DNA of 64,000 nucleotides from Lineus longissimus (taxonomy: Eukaryota; Nemertea; Pilidiophora; Heteronemertea; Lineidae): NCBI RefSeq assembly GCF_910592395.1, contig NC_088310.1:10423501-10487500 (forward strand), in the 5' to 3' direction. Made by a program: the position numbers and the translations under genes. The notes beneath the pieces were generated by a model. The model was given only the letters and a program-made list of their open reading frames with translations. It did no database searches and was not told the DNA's origin. Below are positions 53,154-64,000 of this stretch, in pieces (positions within the stretch are counted from its first letter, which is position 1; the number at the start of each line of letters is the position of its first letter).

Positions 53154-56100
53154 CTTAATCAAAACACATTTCATTGATTAGTCAAGATTTAAAAGATGAA
53201 TTGATGTTCAGATTATATCTATGACAAACTTTGTGACACAGGCATTGTCGACAGAAATTCGCTGCCATAATCGTGATTATCTAGTTGTGCATTTGAGGGT
53301 TAAGCTGTAAATGCATCTAAGTATTACTTCGTCGACAAACGCGGTTCTCTGGGCTGCGACTACGCGGCAATGTTTCGTCATTTCACCCTGCACTGCACCC
53401 AGACAATGCAGAAATCGTATGCCTTGCGAAAATGAAGAGAAATTGCGCCAAAGCGCATTTTAGTGGAAACCTTGCTACCCTCCCTATAAAAATGAGGCAT
53501 TCATTCATTATTATCATCATCAGGTGCAGAGCAGCATATTAACACTGACACCTCTGCAGCATGCGTTGTCGCAATGTCATGCAGTGTAAACCTACCCGAA
53601 CATAGGGGCAACTGAAGAAGCTCTGATGATAATGCTTCGCTTCGACGGAGTCGGAAAACGTAGCAGTAAATATTAAAAAATATGTTCAAAAGCTTACCCT
53701 GGTCAGGATTCGCTTCACCTGAAGTAAGAAAAAAAACACAATATAGATGAGGTATTATAATGAGAGGCCAATAAAAACATGTACGGGTCTCGGAGGACAC
53801 TTTCAACTCCAAGGCTTCTCTACTGCGGGGTTGAAACTGGATGCGACATAAATGCTATCATAAACCGGGGAGACGCTTACAGTCCTCAAAAAGACTACCA
53901 ACCCTGATTACAGTGATCCGGTCGTCCTTTGAGAAGGCCTATCGTTATTTTCTTACACTTTAGTTCACTTGTGAATATTCGACTTATAACAGTGGAAATC
54001 ATAAAGAGTATACACGCGTTACAAATACCATTGGACTCGTGAGAATATTTATTTATAGTGTTAACGTGGGACAAACCAAAAATGTGCAACAGACGTCTTG
54101 TCGCCCGGTCTTTGGGATAATATCGGCGTATAAAATTGACCGGGCACTTTTTAATTTTTTCAATTTTTAGAGTCTCAAATAGACAGATTTCTTCGAATCC
54201 TTTTACAGTAAGTCATAATCAAAACGTCAAAGAACGGACCACAATATGATTATGTTCTATCTGAATACTGATAACTGCAGGGTTTAAAAAGGTAATATTT
54301 TCGTGATATTTTGTTGTCTGGATATTTTCATGCAATCATTTAATTAAAGAAAACTGGTATGGCATTCACCCTTTATTAAATAAAGTAGCTTTGGTAAGAA
54401 TTGAAGATTTTATTCAGAATGTTCAAGTGTATGTAAACTTCCGGGCACGACTGTCCAATGGAAAGCTAAACACAATTTGGTAATTTGATAAAATGCAAAA
54501 CTTACCAGTCTTATCAAAGAAGTGATTGGCTGGATTCGCAGTTGTTGTACTTGTACAGCTTTTACTCTTGATGTAGCAGTGACTAGCTTCATTCCACAGG
54601 AAGGCCGCGCAGGAGCTGGTTACCTTACATTTGTCACTGCAGGCCTGCAGGTTCAACACTTGAAAGCTAATGTCATTTCCTGGACAGTCGCCAGGACGAT
54701 AGCCGAGGCCATTTGCACAAGCAAATGCTTGGTAAGTGGTGGCTGAAAGTACACGGTAACGAATGTTAGTCTGATGAATCCAGTTATCGGATACTGCCGG
54801 TGTGACAGTATTGTGAGACATCGTCTTTCGCCCGGGTTATGATTATATATGAGACTCCAGGGCGGCTCAAGGAGAAGTGCAGAGAAGTGACCATTTCCAA
54901 ATAGGAGTTCAATTTTAGGAAATAATATCAGTATTTATAGGTCTAATACAGGCTATCTATCAAATACTGGCGTCATAACATAACAACAAGATGTTTGAAA
55001 TTCAGACTTGAAATCTCGCTTGTGTCGCGCGATCAGGCCAGTGCTCGACGATGAGTTCGAGACTAACACCTCGTTGTCCGCAAATCTCTTCATCCGGGCC
55101 GAGCCTACTTGATTAGCAATTCAAAATGGCTGCACTAGACCCTGGTAACACCTCTGCATCAAATGCCGCGTCACCACCAGAATCTAGGGGTACCTAAGTA
55201 TGTCTGACCTATCTGTGTGTTTTATGTGTACATTGTGTAGCGATGAGTCGTGTTATACATCTAAGGTACATCTAAGAGGACAGAGAGACGTAATCAGGAA
55301 TGCATTGAGAGCAATAAGAACCAGAGGTGAAATTGTTTTGAAAGGAATGTGGGGCATGTCGAAGGACACTGGGGTTAGGTTGAGACATGAATAAGCACCG
55401 AAATGTGAAATCATTGAATAAAAATTTTGCTAGGGACACACTGGTCATCCTTTTTAGTCGGAGTTCCGCTGCGGTAAATCTGGTGCAAGAACAGTTCTGA
55501 TATGGTTGATTGAACTGCTTCGTTTTCAGTCATCTGTGACAGTAAATTGGATTGCATGGTGTCATAAGAAAGAGGGCATCATTAAGTAATAAATGGTGGT
55601 TGCCAATACCCAAAATATTTAGCCATGTCCAGGAAATTAACAAATCAATCTCGGTTTCCTTTTTTTTAAAACAGCCTCTATAGACATTAGGAACGAGATA
55701 TAGTAATGTCATTATTAGTAATACCTAATAACCTTGTAGATGGCTGTGATGCCAATGTGCAAACGTTGAACATGGGGTTACTGTGAATCTGTTCTCGTTC
55801 TTCTCAGATCTTTCCTAATAATATGACAAAGAATATTTCCTTAATTTATGATGGCTTGTTTGTTATAAATTACTTACGTTCTGTTCTCAAAACACCATAA
55901 AAAGATCCAATGCCGTATTCTTCAGCATTGCCCAAAGGTTAACATACACTTGAACATTTTGAATAAATTCCACAATTCTCACAACAACTACCTGTTTTAA
56001 TAACTGCTGCATGCCATACCTATTCTTGGTATGGTAACAGGCAAAAATTGGCATTGCATTTAGATCCTGCAGTTAATAATCTTGAAATGTACAGCAGAAT

Positions 56101-59100
56101 CGTACTCTGGTGTATCCATTCTCAGACTTTCTGTGAAGATTGACTTTCGGTGTAGAAAATTCGTAAAAGAAATCTGTCCTAGCTCATTCTTACATTGCAA
56201 AATATATAACATATTAGATTTTGAGATTCGCGATATCATCGAGTGGACAGAATTCTTTTCGGTCCGTTTTTAGAAAGTCAAATAATGGAATATAAAATCG
56301 AATATGATTCTGTTCCATCTAAATACTGATAATTTCAGGACTTAAAAAGGTAATATTTCTTGAAATTTGGTTGTCTGGATATTTTCATGATGTTTGCATG
56401 CAATCATATAATATAATTCAAGAAAACGGGTATGGCAAACACCATTTATCAAATAAAGTAGCTTTGGTACGAAATTGATGATTTTAATCAGAATTTTCAA
56501 GTGTATGTAAACTTTCGGGCACGACTGTTCAATGGAAGGCTAAACACAATTTGGCAATTTGATAAAATGCAAAACTTACCAGTCTTATCAAAGAAGTGAT
56601 TGGCTGGATTCGCAGTTGTTGTACTTGTACAGCTTTTATTCTTGATGTAGCAGTGACTGGCTTCATGCCAAAGGAAGGCCACGCATGAGCTGGTTGCCTT
56701 ACACTTGTCACTGCAGGCCTGCAGGTTCAACACTTGAAAGCTAATGTCATTTCCTGGACAGTCGCCAGGACGATAGCCGAGACCATTTGCACAGGCAAAT
56801 TCTTGGTAGATGTTGGCTGAAAGTACACGGTTACGCTGTGAGTCTGATGAATCCGCCGGTGTGACAGTATTGTGAGACATAGTCAGTGGCCCGGGTTATC
56901 ACTGTGTACACAACTCCAGGGTGCATGGATCATGGGGAATTGCAGAGAGGCGACCGTCCCCACCGCACCACTTATTCGAATTAATCTTTGGAATTTAAGC
57001 ACTAACCATGAGCTGGGGTAAATTGAATCTAACAAGAAAGGTGTTAAAAAACAGAGGGCGTGGTGTGGACGTGTATCATTACTGGGATAAAGGTTATTCA
57101 GGACTGGGAATAAAGCAACGTCATGTAATTGCAATTTGTAAGGGTTATCTATTTGATAATGGTCTAATATTGGTCCTTGGTAATTAGTCGAAGAATGATT
57201 CCGGCTTGGCAGTTAGGTCTGCAGACAATTCAATAATTGTCATTGTCAATTTGGCGATGAAAGATATCGTGTAGCGCCAAATCAATGCGTTACAAATTGA
57301 CAGTCCTTTCGGTCCTCAGTTCCTATTGTTTGGGAACTTCTGTACAAATCCCGTCCCAATGTTATTTTCGTATGTGAAACACCAGCCTCCCATGCGCAAT
57401 GGTGAAACACATGTAAAGTTGACGTACAATATGGTGTTGGTGAGATTTTTAATGATACACCACTTCTAGGCACGTCAAAACACCTTTTGCGCGGATAAGA
57501 TCGGTTTTTCTGTGGTTTAGATCGGAGTTAACATGATATAATTAAGTAGTGAGAGGTGGCTAAACACTGCGACCCTTCGTGTCATTAATACAAGGCACGA
57601 TAATCTTCAGGCGGGCAAAAATGGCGGCTCTCAAATTCCGCAATGCACTGATACACTGAGCAATGTAAACTGCGCAGCCCTGAACAAACTCATACACACA
57701 GGATGATGACGTTTTAAGTAGAATATCACTAGTTCTGATGTCGTACTATGTGATTTTGTTGAGAAAATTTTACTGGCCAAGAACAGAGGGCGTCAGTAAT
57801 TCTGTAGTTCATTATCTGTAAGTTCAGACTCTGGACGCCCTAAAAATCACCTCTTTCTTATGGGTGCCCATCGGCTTTTTTCAGACTCCATGATCTCCTT
57901 CCTCCGGTCTTTGTAGTACGAGGGCGGATCAATAAGTCTTGACAACAGGGCATTCATTTCAAAAGGGATTATCACAGACTTTTGACAACACGTTTACTCC
58001 AAATATGCATCTTTCATGAGCACATGTTTGTAAAATTGTCCTCATACTTCTACAATTACGGGAATTGCAGCCTGTTTAAAAGAGATCGGTACATGCCACT
58101 GAATTTGCTGGTTTTATCATGACGTTGAGCATGAAAAAGCGTCATAAAATAGATGCGAATATTTTTTAAAGGCAAATAGTTTGGTTGGTAAGTTTAACCA
58201 ATCATCTAATGATAAAGTACGGTGAAAATCTGGAAAAATCTATCGGTCACAAACGGGATGCTTGTCAAAACCACCTATCCTTGTCTAACGTTAATATATA
58301 AGACCATTTTAAAATATTGCAATATTTCTGTAGTTATTAAAAGAAGGGTGCTCTGGTATGTTGATAAATATGTCTTCAGAGAAAATGTAGTTGTCATTTA
58401 GAATTCTGGAAATATGTATAACAAGTATATGTTGTCGAAAAGCCAAATGCTGACAGAATTATATTTTACTTTTTTTTTCATAGTTAAATTGCTCTTCAAC
58501 GGTTAACGGATAACGATAAAACCCCGACTTTTATGCGTAAACTGCCAAAGAGTGGTATCAACAATGTGCTGAGATTTCAGCATGACGCAGCTTCTTGTTT
58601 TGCCGCAAACAGTGTCACAACTTATTGATTCGCCCTCGTATATTACATGCATTAGATGTTTTTCTATAGGCATTTTCAACACTTCTGCAGCCGTGCAAGT
58701 TTTAAATATTTTGGTGGGATTGGTTACCAATCAAACTCTCAGACCCAAGAAATAACCCAGCCATGATCGCTTTGATGTTCTGTGTAACATGGCAGTTTTC
58801 TTCCCTTTTGTCAGATGAATCAAGACAGCCATAGCCATGATCGCCACCAACAGAAATTCAAAACAACAAGGGATGCATTGGCACTGTCCCGTGGTTTGGT
58901 AGCTTTATCACAGCCCATTTCACCACTTAATTCTGCTTGCGTGCTTAAGTGTCGAAAAATGTAATTGTCTATTATATACACTTATAATGCAGGTACTGAA
59001 ATCGAACAAACTTAATAGAAGTATCTCTAGCGACACGTTGTCGGAATTCGGTAAATTCACGATTCATATTATGGGAGTATTTCAAGATCAAAAGTATGTA

Positions 59101-59207
59101 ATTTTGTTCATCTTAAGCAGGTCGAGTAAGTCGAAAGATGTCTTACCTTGTGTTGCCGCCAACTGCATCAACCCAAACAGGGTGAGAATCAGGGGACGTT
59201 TTACCAT
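52753..59207 (-). CDS. Secreted multi-PAN/Apple-domain protein, 5 coding exons
   Basis: Exons in order: 59207-59147 (signal peptide MVKRPLILTLFGLMQLAATQ), 56816-56580 and 54742-54506 (two 79-residue PAN/Apple-like modules, near identical), 53718-53698 (21-base microexon, EANPDQ), 53153-52753 (terminal). All introns are phase 1, and the exons join to 318 residues. The modules show the spacing ACSDKCKATSSCVAFLW then HCYIKNKSC; the terminal exon shows DSCSDYCAGTADCKAVDYV then TCHLH, all typical of PAN/Apple domains, which bind protein or carbohydrate outside the cell. The tail adds a basic Ser/Thr-rich C-terminus. AATAAA follows at 52689-52684. A TATA-like box lies upstream. The ligand is unknown. 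Confidence 0.75.
53698..53718 (-). CDS. PAN gene 21-base microexon
   Basis: The acceptor tttcttacttcag and donor GTAAGC bracket exactly 21 bases (GTGAAGCGAATCCTGACCAG then G). Phase 1-1 keeps the frame and would insert a short EANPDQG-type linker between module 2 and the terminal exon. Confidence 0.55.
54506..54742 (-). CDS. PAN gene exon: module 2
   Basis: Same acceptor (gtgtactttcag), donor, phase and length (237 bases) as the exon at 56.6 kb. Differences include CKVTSSCAAFLWNE versus CKATSSCVAFLWHE. The flanking intron on both sides is also duplicated. Confidence 0.75.
55080..56570. other. Intron between PAN modules
   Basis: No exon seen. 56270-56510 is a diverged copy of 54235-54450, so the duplication that produced the two modules included downstream intron sequence. 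Confidence 0.5.
56580..56816 (-). CDS. PAN gene exon: module 1
   Basis: The acceptor is gtgtactttcag and the donor GTAAGT. The exon is 237 bases, symmetrical phase 1-1. It encodes FACANGLGYRPGDCPGNDIS and ends NHFFDKT, with seven cysteines. It differs from the 54.5-kb copy at only a few residues. Confidence 0.75.
57135..59146. other. First coding intron of the PAN gene
   Basis: Only short frames; no exon with the required phase 1-1 sites was found. Confidence 0.4.
59147..59207 (-). CDS. PAN gene exon: signal peptide
   Basis: ATG at 59207. The acceptor gttagtttcag sits two bases before the ATG, so a separate 5' UTR exon exists; a donor GTAAGT near 59325 could end it. The exon encodes a hydrophobic leader and stops CAAG|GTAAGA in phase 1. 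Confidence 0.7.
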
Positions 59208-59386
59208 GTCTGAAACTAACAATCGGGTTCAGGCCTTATAGAGTTGCCCGGCATCCGGCATCTATCATGTCGTGGAAAACTCACAAAAATACGAGGTCGG
59301 TTGCAAGCTTAATTTACTTACCAATATTGCCTTTGGTTCAAAGCGCAAGTCTTCGGGTGAATGGTGATTGTGCCTACCTTCCCCGG

Positions 59387-59418
59387 TTTCTTATAAAGAT
59401 GGATATCTGATGACGTCA
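59387..59418 (-). promoter_or_regulatory. Candidate core promoter of the PAN gene
   Basis: On the minus strand a CRE-like palindrome TGACGTCA (59418-59411) is followed by CTTTATAAG (about 59396-59388), a TATA-like box. About 60 bases further on lies a possible 5' UTR exon with a GTAAGT donor. Placement relative to the signal exon is sensible, but the start site is inferred. Confidence 0.35.
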
Positions 59419-59661
59419 CAAAAACGTGTTATTGCTGTTCCACGAGCACTCCAGGTGCTCTTCAACGGTGTTGGCTGAATCCGATAGCCAGACAGTACGC
59501 AATGGTGGTTTAGTTAAATTTATATACTGTAGATGGCTTATACTGTAGATGGCTCTGCAGTATAGTACAGTGTAGGACAGCACGCGAGGGCGGATTGGGG
59601 ATAGGGGTAGCACTATATAATAATAAGGATCAGTGGATAATCGGAAGAAAATTTCGTTTGT

Positions 59662-59745
59662 CGGCCAGCTGCCTCAGTGGCCTAATGCCCCTGCCTATCA
59701 CTCTGACGACCCGGGTACGATTCCCACTTGATCCACTTACTATTT
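59662..59745 (+). repeat. tRNA-like SINE remnant
   Basis: GCCTCAGTGGCCTAATGCCC resembles an A-box arm, GGGTACGATTCCC a B box. The middle resembles tRNA-Asp, but stems are degraded. Confidence 0.4.
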
Positions 59746-61640
59746 TTCACTTGTGCAGCTTTATATATACTCTAAGTTTTACTGTCGTACCGCCTGGTTA
59801 TCCGATTTAGCACCTACCAAAAATTATTTTTGGCCAATATCATCGGGCACCACGTGTGGCGCTAAAGCGGCCACTACTAAACGATTTTTCTTGTGGGCTG
59901 AGATTACTATTAACTGTTTAGTGCTATCAAATAATAATGAAGTGCCTAAAAAGTCATATTATGCCTAACTACCACCGGGAATGTTAGTTGTTAGGTTTGA
60001 AAACATCATTTTTGGCTTTCTGATTGTAAATGATATAAACTAACAGAATTCAGGTCGATTTTGAAATATGAACACCTTTTTGGGAGTTTACTGGGTCGGA
60101 AAGATATTCTCTCACTGGCAGTAGCCATGGCCACGTATCGTGCTAACTTCTGACATAGCTCTTGAAACCGCTAATAAAACTATTAAGAATCATTGGAACT
60201 TTTTCAAATTCATTTATGGCATTGACAAAATATAGGACTACACTTTTGCAAATGTTGATGAGAATCCCAGCATTGATTTCTTTTAAATCACGAAAATGTA
60301 TGTATAATGTACACGGACCCTATTGCAGATATAATTGGGGATGTGTACTGAGCCCTTGTGTTATCCGCGACAGGATTATGTCGTCGCACGATCTTCTGAT
60401 AAGTTTTAAATGTTCTATACGACGCGAAAAAATTGCTAACTCTTAGTTTTTCATATGAATTTTCTGTTTTATTCATAAATTACACGAATGTTATCGTTGT
60501 TATGCACTTGCAGATATAATTCAATAAATTATTTCATGATAAGAAAGTGGACGACCATACGCTGTAATATTTGTTGTCCCTTCCGATAGGTGGCCAGTGT
60601 GCAACTACTGTTGGCAAATCCCAAGCTGACTCACAAATGTAATGCATGAGTCTGCACGTGACAGCCTAACATCATTTTCGTTGGGAAAAGCTTCACCAAA
60701 TCGGCATTCTGTAGATATTTCTCTCGATAACATTATGATGTTTCATCCACACCGTGTGGAAACAGCTGCAACCTCTCACACCTCTTTGAGTGCTGGCTAA
60801 AACCTCTTTAAACGTTTCAAATCCAGCACATTTTTCAAAATACCACTTATGATTCTACATGTACGCCGTGCATTTCGTACATAACATGTATCGAAACAGT
60901 CTTGCAGTATAAAACAGTCTAAACAGTCTGCTATAGGCGCACTGTGGTTTGATACGTGTACAATATCAATATGTATAGTTAACAATGTGAGCATAATTTC
61001 TCTCGTCTTTCTAAAGTTGCTAACTTAGCTACATTGCAATACACAACTCTTAATAATTTTCTAATATCAATCAATCGCGTTCGAAGTACCATTCCGGTCC
61101 ACATTTAAGAGTTGACTTACCTCACAACAACTTTGACATCATGTCTAAATCAATATCGTCAATAATATCGTTTAGATGGGGCCTATCGCAATTTTATCAG
61201 GTCCAAGATGTAGTTGGATATCTGTCCTTCAAATCCCCCCCCCCCCCCCAACCGCTTTCCACATTGATGAGTCCATTAAATACAGATGAATCAACGCCAA
61301 ATCTACAAAAAGGATACAGGAGGTGTATAATAGTCAGTATGTTTGGTTTTTTTGGGAGGGGGGGGGGGGGCAACGCTAGGTCATACTTTATAGTGTGACG
61401 GACAATAGAGTAACCAGCCTCTATGGATGGTACTATGGCCTGCGCATCAAATCATTGTGATTGTCCCGTCTAATCAATTAATTCCATTTGGTGGAACGTG
61501 GTGCAGCTGGGGAGGAGGGGGCGGGGGGACAGCGGTGGCGGAGGCAGGAAATATCGTAGGTGTTAGTATTCGTTATCCAAACAGGAGTCGAAATTAGGCG
61601 CGATTTGGATGCGAATACATCCAGTAGGGGGCTTTTTCCG
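59746..61640. other. Intergenic, no gene seen
   Basis: Short frames only, with C and G homopolymer runs at 61226-61238 and 61358-61370 and a G-rich stretch at 61510-61545. Confidence 0.4.
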
Positions 61641-61643
61641 ACT

Positions 61644-64000
61644 TAATATGTAAAGTCAAGGTCTTAGTGAGCCCCCCTTTAGGTCGGGGGAGCTCCCCCG
61701 AACCCCCTACGAGCATATGTTAAGTGCAAGCTCTAACAACTACAGCTGTTACAATGGGGGGACATCCCCAAACCCCCCTCCGTCGACATAGGTTTTTACC
61801 AGTGCGTTGGGGGGAAGCTCCCCCCAAACCCCCCCGGTGGACAGTCAACTAGCCTTTCTGTGTCATACTGCTGGAGGGGACCATCCATATCGTTCCTTCC
61901 GACACATTTTTGTTTTGGTAATGTAATACATTGTGATTGTCCTTATTCACGGGAATCGGGCGTTTCCAGTGATATACGACACTTAAATGGATTGTCCTCA
62001 TGCATTCACTTTGGAAACGCATTTTAAAATAGATGTTACGACCTGTTAATGGGGCACGTCATCATCGCGTACATTTGGGAAAAACTCCCTAACGAGACCG
62101 GAGCAGACGGCTGAAAGTAGTTTAATTATTGGCCACTAGGGTTCAGAATGTCGCTCACCCGAATTTTTCACGCAACTTTTGCTAAATAGAGCTAGTTCTA
62201 GTTTGTAATTCATTTGACCAATATAACTTAGTCGTCAGTGTGGTTTTAAGCAGGAAAAACGTATTTGTTTTTCTTAAAGTGCCTTTTTTGGACGGGTGTG
62301 TGCGATTGTTTTGTTTATGTCACGTGACCTCGACCATGTCGACACAAAATTGATATAAAACCACCTTTTCTGTCATTATTCATGACGGATATTTCTCTAA
62401 TAAAAATATCAATATAATTGGCCAATTTCTTAGGCATATGTAGCGAATTCCCATGAAGATTTAAATTAGATGTTCTCGTAACCTGTTACAACTGGTCTGA
62501 TTTATAATTCAGCGCTACAACTGGTCTGATTTATTTATTGAGCGCCATTTTGAAAAACCAAAAAAAATTGTTTGTTGGATATACAATATTTACTCTCTTT
62601 ATTTCACTTCATTTACATTATATACTCCCGCACACACGTGTATCTTAAGAGCCCCTCCTAAAGGGGGTCTTAATATGTAAAGTCAAGGACTTAGTGAGCC
62701 CCCCTTTAGGTCGGGGGAGCTACCCCGAACCCCCCTACGAGCATATGTTAAGTGCAAGCTCTAACAACTACATCTGTTACAATGGGGGGACACCCCCCAA
62801 ACCCCCCTCTGTCGACATAGGTTTTTACCAGTGCGTTGGGGGGAAGCTCCCCCCCCGCCGGAGGACAGTCAACTAGCCCTTCTGTGTCATACTGCTGGAG
62901 GGGGGGGGTGCGATGGGACCATCCATATAGTTCCTTCCGACACATTTTTGTTTTGGTAATGTAATACATTGTGATTGTCCTTATTCACGGGAATCGGGCG
63001 TTTCCAGTGATATACGACACTTAAATGGATTGTCCTCATGTATTCACTTTGGAAACGCATTTTAAAATAGATGTTACGTCCTGTTAATGGGGCACGTCAT
63101 CATCGCGTACATTTGGGAAAAACTCCCTAACGAGACCGGAGCAGACAGCTGAAAGTAGTTTAATTATTGGCCGCTAGGGTGCAGAATGTACGCCGCTCAC
63201 CCGAATTTTTCACGCAACTATAGCTAAATAGAGCTAGTTCTAGTTTGTGATTCATTTTGATACTTCAGATTTGGGCAGTAGACCAATATAACTTAGTCGT
63301 CAGTGTGGTTTTAAGCAGGGAAAACGTATTTGTTTTTCTTAAAGTGCCTTTTTTGGACGGGTGTGTGCGATTGTTTTGTTTATGTCACGTGACCTCGACC
63401 ATGTCGACACAAAATTGAAATCAACCACCCTTTTCTGTCATTATTTAGGACGGATATTTCTCTAATAAAAATATGAATATAATTGGCCAATTTCTTAGGC
63501 ATATGTAGCGAATTCCCATGAAGATTTAAATTAGATGTTCTCGTAACCTGTTACAACTGGTCTGATTTATAATTCAGCGCTACAACTGGTCAGATTTATT
63601 TATTGAGCGCCATTTTGAAAAAACCAAAAAAAATTGTTTGTTGGATATACAATATAGTTACTCTCTTTATTTCTCTTCATTCATTTACATTATATACTCC
63701 CGCACACACGTGTATCTTAAGAGCCCCTCCTAAGAGGGGGGCTTAATATGTAAAGTCAAGGACTTAGTGAGCCCCCCTTTAGGTCGGGGGAGCTCCCCCG
63801 AACCCCCCTACGAGCATATGTTAAGTGCAAGCTCTAACAACTACAGCTGTTACAATAGGGGGACACCCCCCAAACCCCCCTCCGTCGACATAGGTTTTTA
63901 CCAGTGCGTTGGGGGGGAGCTCCCCCAACCCCCCCCCCCCCCCCCGGTGGACAGTCAACTAGCCCTTCTGTGTCATACTGCTGGAGGGGGGTGCGATGGG
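61644..64000 (+). repeat. Tandem array, unit about 1.03-1.07 kb
   Basis: Units begin TAATATGTAAAGTCAAGG at 61644, 62671 and 63744; the third runs off the window. Each holds the palindrome GGGGGAGCTCCCCC or a variant, C-rich blocks, and the doublet CAACTGGTCTGATTTAT. Units are about 95 percent alike by eye. Confidence 0.88.

Overview
This is eukaryotic DNA, most likely from a marine invertebrate. The window is AT-rich and dense in repeats, its genes are split by long introns with canonical GT/AG sites, and secreted proteins are built from phase-1 exons, which is a metazoan trait. The Ty3/gypsy, LINE, tRNA-derived SINE and TTAA-flanked MITE mix would fit a deuterostome or lophotrochozoan. I cannot name the species from this sequence.

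Host genes. (1) A complete choline/ethanolamine kinase-family gene lies on the minus strand at 25603-9470. I assembled eight exons whose phases all fit; they total 1089 coding bases (362 residues plus stop). One splice donor reads AT instead of GT and the Brenner-box His is Tyr. (2) A plus-strand two-exon gene (33596-37380) encodes a 63-residue secreted peptide that I do not recognise. (3) A minus-strand gene (59207-52753) encodes a signal peptide, two near-identical 237-base PAN/Apple-like exons, a 21-base microexon and a terminal PAN-like exon. (4) Orphan minus-strand exons lie at 37623-37744 and 50404-50568.

Mobile DNA. A full-length Ty3/gypsy element (3633-8433, minus) has identical 151-bp LTRs and a TGCCA target duplication, but its pol is broken. 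Non-LTR elements lie at 21.1-22.9 kb (plus) and 40.4-43.4 kb (minus, a 951-codon uninterrupted reading frame without endonuclease), with a LINE scrap at 29.8-30.05 kb. Several TTAA-flanked MITE families are present, plus a 2.2-kb element with 26-27-bp terminal inverted repeats (38190-40412). Many long inverted repeats, inverted minisatellites and a roughly 1.05-kb tandem array fill the rest; the array runs off the right end.

The most striking object is a 406-bp TRIM (terminal-repeat retrotransposon in miniature) at 36035-36440. It has two identical 137-bp LTRs, an exact 18-nt tRNA-Lys(1,2) primer-binding site, a polypurine tract and a 4-bp target duplication. Each LTR carries a tRNA-like RNA polymerase III module (A box, B box, T5 terminator). 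This is an animal counterpart in design to plant Cassandra, whose LTRs carry 5S rRNA sequences.

Layout: 0-3.6 kb MITEs and repeats; 3.6-9 kb gypsy and a foldback; 9.4-25.6 kb kinase gene with repeat-filled introns; 26-33 kb minisatellites, SINE, LINE scrap; 33.6-37.4 kb peptide gene with the TRIM in its intron; 38.2-43.4 kb DNA transposon and LINE; 43.7-49.4 kb foldbacks; 50.4-59.4 kb exons and the PAN gene; 61.6-64 kb tandem array.
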